Shown here piece by piece: positions 35,663 through 40,779 of a stretch of DNA of 40,779 nucleotides. Made by a program: the position numbers and the translations under genes. The notes under the pieces were generated by a model that saw only the letters and a list, made by a program, of their open reading frames with translations, ran no database searches and was not told the origin of the DNA. Source of the DNA: Rhodospirillales bacterium (GTDB lineage Bacteria > Pseudomonadota > Alphaproteobacteria > Rhodospirillales > UBA2165); the NCBI GenBank assembly GCA_028345065.1, contig JAOMCN010000018.1, positions 1 to 40,779 on the forward strand, given 5' to 3'. Each line of letters starts with the position of its first letter. The first letter of the stretch is position 1.

Positions 35663-35731
35663 GTGATTCCGATCATTGTTATTTCCATTGGTGTACTGAT
35701 CGTCGGCAGTATGCTTTTAGAATCCTCATAG
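35663..35731 (+). CDS. Micro membrane protein, 22 residues
   Basis: GAAGGAG stands six bases before a GTG at 35663. The frame reads VIPIIVISIGVLIVGSMLLESS then stop: one short hydrophobic helix with almost no other sequence. It has the same plan as the 28-residue peptide at 2483. It lies in the 538-base gap between yciB and bhcC, where no longer frame is convincing. No homologue is recognised; role unknown. Support is the ideal SD and spacing. Confidence 0.45.
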   Translation: MIPIIVISIGVLIVGSMLLESS

Positions 35732-35990
35732 TTAGCCATTTAGCTTTTAAAATTAATATTGTTATACCGGTCTGGAACTGGTGTTCGATAGTAATTGTGG
35801 CGTGATCCACCGTAGATTCTTTGGGGATCGGCAATAGAGATGCATTCTAGAATCTCTGGTTATATTACGTGACCCGCGGCCATATCCTTAATTAATATCC
35901 AGATTCCTGACCATTTGGTTGGAGGTACAAATATTATACTTCCACCCAAGCCTAGATCCTATACCCGTCCTGTTACCGATGGTTGCCGCA

Positions 35991-37154
35991 TTAATAGGCT
36001 TTTCCCCGTGCCGATACCGGCCAGACCACCTCGACCTTGCCGCCACGAACCCCGACATACCAGTCATGGACATTGCATGTGGGGTCACAATGGCCAGGTA
36101 CCAGTTTCAATTTTTCATTGATTTTGAGAACACCGTCTGGGTCTGCGACAACACCATGCTCATCGGAACATTCTACATATTCAACATCCGCCCGGCCGAA
36201 GATGACAGGCAGACCCGAATCCACCGACTGCACCTTCAAGCCGGCATCAACAATGGCCTTATCGGCTTTCGCGTGGCTCATCACTGAAGTCAGGATGAAC
36301 AGGGCGTTTTCCCACTCACCTTGATCAATACGTTTGCCATCGGCGTCGAGGATGCGGCCATAATCAGCATCCATGAACGCGTAGGAACCGCATTGCAATT
36401 CATTGAATACCCCTGAATTGCCCTCGAAATAATAGGAGCCTGTGCCGCCGCCGCCGATGATGTCACAGCTCAACCCCTTATCCTTGAGTGCGGCCACGGA
36501 ATCCTTGACCATGGCCACCACAATATCGATTTTCGCCTTGCGGTCCTGGTAATTGTCGAGATGCTGCATTGCCCCCTGATAGGCCTGCAAGCCAGAAAAT
36601 TTCAGCCCGTCCGCCGCATCAATCGCCTCGGCAATGGCCACGACATCCGGCGTCGTTGTGACACCACAGCGCCCTGCGCCACAGTCAATTTCGACTAGAC
36701 ATTCGATCCGCGTTTCATGGGCATTGGTAGCCGCCGAGAGATCCAGCACATTCTCGATATCGTCAACACAGCAGATCGCCCGCGCACCCAGTTTTGGGAT
36801 ACGCGCAAGCCGGTCAATCTTTGCTGGGTGACGCACCTGGTTCGAGACAAGAACATCTCTGATGCCGCCTCTGGCAAACGCTTCGGCCTCTGAAACCTTC
36901 TGACAGCAGACGCCAACAGAATTGCCAAGCCGTTCCTGCAGAAGTGCCACATCAACAGATTTGTGCATTTTGCCATGGACGCGGTGCCGGACACCCATCT
37001 GTTTGGCAAAATTGCCCATCTTCACGATATTGCGTTCCAGCGCATCCAAATCAAGCACTAGACATGGCGTCTGGATTTCCAACTCTTCCATTCCAACGGC
37101 GGCCGGCACATCATATCCAACCTCCAACTCCTCGATTTTTACCTGTTCATTCAT
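35991..37154 (-). CDS. bhcC: beta-Hydroxyaspartate aldolase BhcC (DSD1/D-threonine aldolase family)
   Basis: PLP-dependent alanine-racemase-fold enzyme of 387 residues. The N-terminal block EVGYDVPA...EIQTPCLVLDLDALERNI, PLP Lys K62 in HGKMHK, ECLVEIDCGAGRCGV, NSGVFNELQCGSYAFMD and the C-terminal metal pair H355/D357 in PGHCDPTCNVHDWYVGV strongly resemble BhcC of the beta-hydroxyaspartate cycle, which makes glyoxylate and glycine into beta-hydroxyaspartate. AAGGAG lies eight bases before the ATG. Thirty bases upstream ends a C-terminal remnant of a BhcB-like dehydratase. BhcA and BhcD are not seen in the window. Third positions are GC-rich, unlike the genes on its left. A general D-3-hydroxyaspartate aldolase role is the alternative. 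Confidence 0.85.
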   Translation of the reverse strand: MNEQVKIEELEVGYDVPAAVGMEELEIQTPCLVLDLDALERNIVKMGNFAKQMGVRHRVHGKMHKSVDVALLQERLGNSVGVCCQKVSEAEAFARGGIRDVLVSNQVRHPAKIDRLARIPKLGARAICCVDDIENVLDLSAATNAHETRIECLVEIDCGAGRCGVTTTPDVVAIAEAIDAADGLKFSGLQAYQGAMQHLDNYQDRKAKIDIVVAMVKDSVAALKDKGLSCDIIGGGGTGSYYFEGNSGVFNELQCGSYAFMDADYGRILDADGKRIDQGEWENALFILTSVMSHAKADKAIVDAGLKVQSVDSGLPVIFGRADVEYVECSDEHGVVADPDGVLKINEKLKLVPGHCDPTCNVHDWYVGVRGGKVEVVWPVSARGKAY

Positions 37155-37183
37155 TTCGATATCTCCTTCACGAATGGTCTCCT

Positions 37184-37273
37184 CTAAAGACCGGCTTCAC
37201 CTGTTTCAACACAGGGAAGCCTGTCCAGATCAACATTGCCACCGCTGATGATGACACCAACACGTCTACCCGC
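37184..37273 (-). pseudogene. bhcB: C-terminal remnant of a BhcB/threonine-dehydratase-like gene
   Basis: Reading the minus strand toward bhcC, the frame gives AGRRVGVIISGGNVDLDRL, ending with a stop at 37184, 30 bases before the bhcC start. GVIISGGNVDL is the C-terminal signature of fold-type II PLP dehydratases such as threo-3-hydroxyaspartate dehydratase, serine racemase and BhcB, which in the beta-hydroxyaspartate cycle acts just after BhcC. Upstream of 37273 this frame meets a stop, and the 220 bases further on (to the MFS start at 37498) contain no recognisable dehydratase sequence in any minus frame. The rest of the gene has been lost, leaving about 30 codons. Confidence 0.65.
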
Positions 37274-37497
37274 TCAACTTCCTTGTGAATGAGGTAGAGT
37301 GCTTTTTGTATATCTCCGAGCGCTGATGTGTCCATGCTCTCTAATAATGTGAGATTCGTTAAAATCTTCGTATTCATCATCGGAATGGTCAAAAGTATCT
37401 ATTTTTTTTAAACTGTTCTTCTGTGAACCTGCTTGCAATTAATATTTGCAATGGGGAAAAGGCTGACCTGAATGATTAAATTACAGAGTTTGTTACC

Positions 37498-38703
37498 ATG
37501 ATAGAACTGACAGATCGGGGTGCGATTGCGCCGCTGGTAGCGACGTCCAGCCTCCAGGTCTTGGTGTCGTTGACGATGTTCGGCGTCGCTGTCATCGCAC
37601 CGGTAGCCGCACCCGACATCGGTGTAGAGGCAACCTTGATCGGCACTTTTATTGCCATAGCATATGGCGCCGGCATGCTGGCGGCTCTCCTGACCGGCGC
37701 CTTTTCCGATCGCTTTGGCGCGATCCGCGTCGGGCAGACTATGATGGCGGTGGCATTTCTGGGTGTCGCTTGTCTTGCCATGTCCAGTCCGGTCGCGGCA
37801 CTTTTGAGTGCTGTCTTGCTCGGAATTAGCTACGGCCCGATCAATCCGCTCAGCACCCATGTTCTCGCCCGTGTCGTACCGGAGCCGCGGCGTCCCTTGT
37901 TCTTTTCCATGAAACAATCAGCCCAGCCCGCGGGGACGGCGCTGGCGGGTGTGCTACTACCGTTCCTGGTTCACCTTTTCGATTGGCGGGTTGCAATTCT
38001 GGCCGCGGGTTTGTTGGCTTGTGTTGTCGCTGTTGCCATTCAGCCGTTCCGGCAACGATTGGATGGCGCGCGGGATCATGGGCGCAAAATTCGGTTCGGC
38101 AGTGTTATCGCGCCGTTGCGTCTCGTATGGGGTGAATCTAAGCTGCGTTGCCTGGCACTCGGCGGGTTCATTTTTTCCGGCAGCCAAGTGTCATTAGCCA
38201 GTTTCTTCGTCGTCTATTTGACGGATGCGTTTTCAATGGCGTTGACGACAGCGGGCCTAGTTTTCACGACAATGCAGATTGGTGGCGTCATTGGTCGTTT
38301 ATTCTGGGGGGCGATTGCGGATACTCTAATTCCTGCAAATTTGGTTCTGGCGGGGTTGGGGTTCGCGACCGGAGTTTTTTCAATCATCTTGTGCAACATT
38401 GCGCCGGAGTGGCCGATCGTTTTTCTAGTTGTGGTTAGTTTTCTCGTCGGCGCCACCAGCCATGGCTGGAACGGTGTATACTTCTCCGAACTGGTGAAGT
38501 TTGCACCGGCGGGAACCGTCGGCGACGTGGCCAGCGGGTGTCAATTTGCGTTATTGGCCGGCGTCGCCGTGGTCCCAGCGATCTTCGGTCTCATCGTCAA
38601 TTTTAGTGATAGTTACTTCGCTGCATTTGTCGGGATCGCAGGCGCCATGTTCGTGGCAACAACCTATATGCGCCTGATATTACGCAAAGGTGATCGACTC
38701 TAG
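37498..38703 (+). CDS. MFS transporter
   Basis: Twelve-helix major facilitator of 401 residues. The loop after helix 2 has TGAFSDRFGAIRVGQ, the MFS signature motif, and the second half repeats it (GRLFWGAIADTLIPANL). The helix-5 region AQPAGTALAGVLLPFLV suits small-molecule or drug antiporters. Third positions are GC-rich like bhcC, from which it is divergent. It might serve as an uptake carrier for a bhc-pathway substrate, but this is only location-based. Substrate not assignable. Confidence 0.85.
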   Translation: MIELTDRGAIAPLVATSSLQVLVSLTMFGVAVIAPVAAPDIGVEATLIGTFIAIAYGAGMLAALLTGAFSDRFGAIRVGQTMMAVAFLGVACLAMSSPVAALLSAVLLGISYGPINPLSTHVLARVVPEPRRPLFFSMKQSAQPAGTALAGVLLPFLVHLFDWRVAILAAGLLACVVAVAIQPFRQRLDGARDHGRKIRFGSVIAPLRLVWGESKLRCLALGGFIFSGSQVSLASFFVVYLTDAFSMALTTAGLVFTTMQIGGVIGRLFWGAIADTLIPANLVLAGLGFATGVFSIILCNIAPEWPIVFLVVVSFLVGATSHGWNGVYFSELVKFAPAGTVGDVASGCQFALLAGVAVVPAIFGLIVNFSDSYFAAFVGIAGAMFVATTYMRLILRKGDRL

Positions 38704-38811
38704 TGTTAGGCTTGATAGTACTCCCAAAGGAAAGTTCTTTCTAACTCCTGACAATGTGGATAAGGGGTTTCTCAATACCTCACTAATTCCTATTAAGATT
38801 TACCATTATAG

Positions 38812-38967
38812 CTAGAAACCATTCTTCACAATGATTTCTGAATTTCGAACTATTTTTTTAGGCTTGGTTCTAAAGCGTCAATAATTTTAATATGTTTGGA
38901 ATCGCTTTGACTCTAGTATTAAGAAAAAAATTTAAATTTTGTCATATTGATTTAAAATGGTTTCTAG
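38812..38967. repeat. 12-base inverted repeat in a 467-base gap
   Basis: CTAGAAACCATT (38812-38823) and AATGGTTTCTAG (38956-38967) are perfect reverse complements 132 bases apart, in the AT-rich gap 38704-39170 between two MFS genes. They might be ends of a small decayed element or chance. No target duplication or transposase is seen, and the 81-codon frame inside the gap is not supported. Confidence 0.3.
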
Positions 38968-39170
38968 GATTAAAAACTATTCCCAACAATAGTTCCTTGC
39001 CACAAGATAATGGGCCGCAAGACACAATGTCGATTTGTGTTTTCAGACAATCACAACGCAGATATGTTGACTGTGCAAAGACTACCAGAATCGACACCAA
39101 TATATTTAGTATTATCTTTTCTTCTAACCAGGCCTAAAACGGACAACGATAAGTAACCGACACCGAAATC

Positions 39171-40439
39171 ATGACAATTTTTAGCCAACACCAAGCGTCA
39201 GCGGAAAGCCTGATCGACGGACCTTATGCGTGGTTGCGTCTTGCTGCTTCCGTGGCACTCGGAACCATAGGCAGCATTGGCTTCTGGGGCGTAATCGTAA
39301 TTCTTCCAGCGATTCAAAGCGAATTCCAGGTAGCCCGAAGCGATGCCTCTATTCCATACACCCTTACAATGATTGGGTTCGCCGTTGGGAACGTAATAAT
39401 TGGACGGTGCGTAGACCGTTTTGGAATTGTAATTCCCATTATCACCGCAGCTTTTGCGATGGGCATAGGTTTTGGTGCCGCCGCGACTTCGGAAAATATT
39501 TGGATGTTGGGTATGCTTCAGGGTGTATTTGTCGGCATTGGCACTGCGGCAAGCTTTGGACCATTGATTGCTGATGTTTCACATTGGTTCCGTCGCCGCC
39601 GAGGTGTCGCCGTCGCCTTTTGTGCATGTGGCAATTATTTCGGTGGAATGATTTGGCCCCTCGTCATAAATTTTCTGATGGAGGGGTATGGTTGGCGTAC
39701 AACTTACGTTGTTGTGGCTATAGTAATCGTTTTGACTATGGTCCCTCTCGGATTAATGCTAAGACGAGTACCTCCTAAAGAAGATCCACTTCCAAATTCT
39801 ACTGAACTGTCTGTAAGCGGAAATCAGAATAACCAAAGACAGACGATCGATCTTTCCTCACGTTCACTTATCATTTTGCTTTCAATAGCGGGAGTAGCCT
39901 GTTGCGTGGCTATGTCGATGCCGCAGGTTCATATCGTCGCCTATTGTGGAGATCTGGGATACGGCTTGGCCCGCGGTGCGGAAATGCTGTCGCTAATGCT
40001 TACGGGCGGCGCTGTCACCCGAATTGTCTCGGGTTTCATTGCAGACTATATCGGAGGGGTAAGGACACTATTGATCGGATCGATTCTACAAGGCATTGTG
40101 TTAGTCTTCTATTTGCCTTTTGACGGCCTTATGTCCCTTTATATTATTTCATTAATGTTTGGTCTTGCCCAAGGTGGTATCGTACCTAGTTATGCAATTA
40201 TTGTTCGAGAATATTTACCCGCTCGTGTAGCCGCCGAAAAAGTTGGTATTCTTATTATGATGACTATTACCGGGATGGCATTCGGGGGGTGGTCTTCTGG
40301 CTGGATCTACGACATTACTGGCTCTTATCAAATGGCTTTCATTCACGGTATAGCGTGGAACCTGGTTAACGTTGGGATAATGTTGCTAATTCTTTTTAAG
40401 TCTGGAGGATCACCAGCAACTCAACCGGTAAAAGTTTGA
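39171..40439 (+). CDS. MFS transporter, monocarboxylate/OFA-like
   Basis: Twelve-helix MFS protein of 422 residues. The N-terminal layout (WLRLAASVALGTIGSIGFWG, then the loop GRCVDRFGIVIPI) and the second-half block AGRIVSGFIADYIGGVRT-like (TRIVSGFIADYIGGVRT) match bacterial monocarboxylate/oxalate-formate type porters. HWFRRRRGVAVAFCACGNYFGG is also characteristic of this group. Probably moves an organic acid. No SD precedes the ATG at 39171. It converges on the partial SDR gene. Confidence 0.85.
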   Translation: MTIFSQHQASAESLIDGPYAWLRLAASVALGTIGSIGFWGVIVILPAIQSEFQVARSDASIPYTLTMIGFAVGNVIIGRCVDRFGIVIPIITAAFAMGIGFGAAATSENIWMLGMLQGVFVGIGTAASFGPLIADVSHWFRRRRGVAVAFCACGNYFGGMIWPLVINFLMEGYGWRTTYVVVAIVIVLTMVPLGLMLRRVPPKEDPLPNSTELSVSGNQNNQRQTIDLSSRSLIILLSIAGVACCVAMSMPQVHIVAYCGDLGYGLARGAEMLSLMLTGGAVTRIVSGFIADYIGGVRTLLIGSILQGIVLVFYLPFDGLMSLYIISLMFGLAQGGIVPSYAIIVREYLPARVAAEKVGILIMMTITGMAFGGWSSGWIYDITGSYQMAFIHGIAWNLVNVGIMLLILFKSGGSPATQPVKV

Positions 40440-40467
40440 TCCAGTCTGCAGCTATTTATACTCCCCC

Positions 40468-40779
40468 CTATCCAATCCCTAAAGTAATTCCACCATCCAC
40501 CACAAGGGCCGAACCAGTCACGTAACGGGCCTCATCAGACGCCAAATAAAGGGCAGCATAAGCTACATCCCATGCATCACCAGTCCTATTCAAAGGAACC
40601 TGTGCTTCTCTTTTCGACCAAAGGTCTTCGATGTCTTTATCGCCATATGCGCCTTGTAAAGAGTGCGCTACCATCGGTGTTTGCATCAAGCCAGGTAAGA
40701 TCGCGTTGCATCTGATATTTTCTGGTGCGTACTGACGAGCAATTACGCGCGTCATCTGCGTCAAAGCTGCCTTCGTTGT
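40468..40779 (-). CDS. SDR family oxidoreductase, N-terminus outside the window
   Basis: C-terminal 103 residues of a classical short-chain dehydrogenase/reductase; the gene continues past the right edge. The visible part begins in the active-site helix (TTKAALTQMTRVIARQYAPENIR, seen as KAALTQMTRVIARQY), then NAILPGLMQTPM, YLASDEARYVTGSALVVDGG and a short end. The SDR Tyr and NAD site lie outside the window. A frame start at 40764 is only an internal TTG. Confidence 0.88.
   Translation of the reverse strand, partial: TTKAALTQMTRVIARQYAPENIRCNAILPGLMQTPMVAHSLQGAYGDKDIEDLWSKREAQVPLNRTGDAWDVAYAALYLASDEARYVTGSALVVDGGITLGIG

Noticed and set aside
37168-37392. 74-codon minus-strand frame over the bhcB remnant
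   Set aside because: Out of frame with the recognisable dehydratase peptide; its own sequence matches nothing and it has no SD.
38892-39137. 81-codon frame between the two MFS genes
   Set aside because: No ribosome binding site, no recognisable domain, composition like the AT-rich gap around it.
1-40779. tRNA, rRNA, CRISPR array, prophage or complete insertion sequence
   Set aside because: None seen on reading both strands: no cloverleaf with a T-loop consensus, no regularly spaced repeats, no transposase or integrase frame.

Overview
The window reads as chromosomal DNA of a free-living, probably marine, alphaproteobacterium. The basis is gene content and closest-looking families (TAXI-type TRAP transporter, DSD1/BhcC-type aldolase, GMC oxidoreductase, DUF6282, many small oxidoreductases, a NavBac sodium channel). 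There are no rRNA or tRNA genes, no CRISPR array, no complete insertion sequence and no phage module. Most genes are AT-leaning; two stretches (about 16.8-18.6 kb and 36.0-38.7 kb) are visibly richer in G+C at third codon positions, which suggests a different history. All product calls come from reading the sequence; no database search was run.

Layout: 1-3.0 kb holds an exported protein cut by the left edge, an NDH-2-like flavoprotein and three very small genes, including a 28-residue membrane peptide. 3.1-7.0 kb is a TAXI TRAP transporter (binding protein, intercistronic hairpin, fused permease) followed by a ceramidase-like CREST membrane hydrolase. 7.2-8.4 kb is a YcaD-like MFS protein. 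8.6-13.9 kb is a catabolic block: a zinc alcohol dehydrogenase converging on a three-gene operon (DUF6282 hydrolase, an IlvD/Edd dehydratase lacking two of three cluster cysteines, a GhrA-like 2-hydroxyacid dehydrogenase), with a VOC protein divergent from the operon. 14-16.6 kb has a voltage-gated sodium channel, a second VOC protein, an SRAP (HMCES/YedK) protein and a DDN-type nitroreductase. 16.8-18.6 kb has a BesD/HalD-like 2OG-Fe oxygenase converging with a 3-hydroxyisobutyrate-type dehydrogenase. 18.7-22.1 kb is a large exported MORN-TPR-CHAT protein. 22.4-29.4 kb carries a YyaL/SPATA20-like protein, an EamA exporter, a GST and an LLM monooxygenase plus acyl-CoA ligase pair. 29.5-35.5 kb has a coiled-coil miniprotein, a GMC oxidoreductase, an AhpD-like protein, a cupin, a second GST, a DinB protein and YciB. 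35.6-40.8 kb has a 22-residue membrane peptide, bhcC with a decayed bhcB-like remnant directly upstream, two MFS transporters and an SDR cut by the right edge.

Points most worth a second look: (i) three genes (2OG oxygenase, GMC oxidoreductase, GST) whose Shine-Dalgarno sequence and N-terminal fold point to ATA, ATA and ATT start codons; (ii) the IlvD/Edd homologue that keeps catalytic residues but lacks most of its [2Fe-2S] ligands, in an operon with DUF6282 and a hydroxyacid dehydrogenase; (iii) an intact bhcC beside a stump of its pathway partner; (iv) micro membrane proteins with strong ribosome binding sites; (v) a periplasmic caspase-like CHAT protein; (vi) several inverted repeats placed like operators in front of transporter and catabolic genes.
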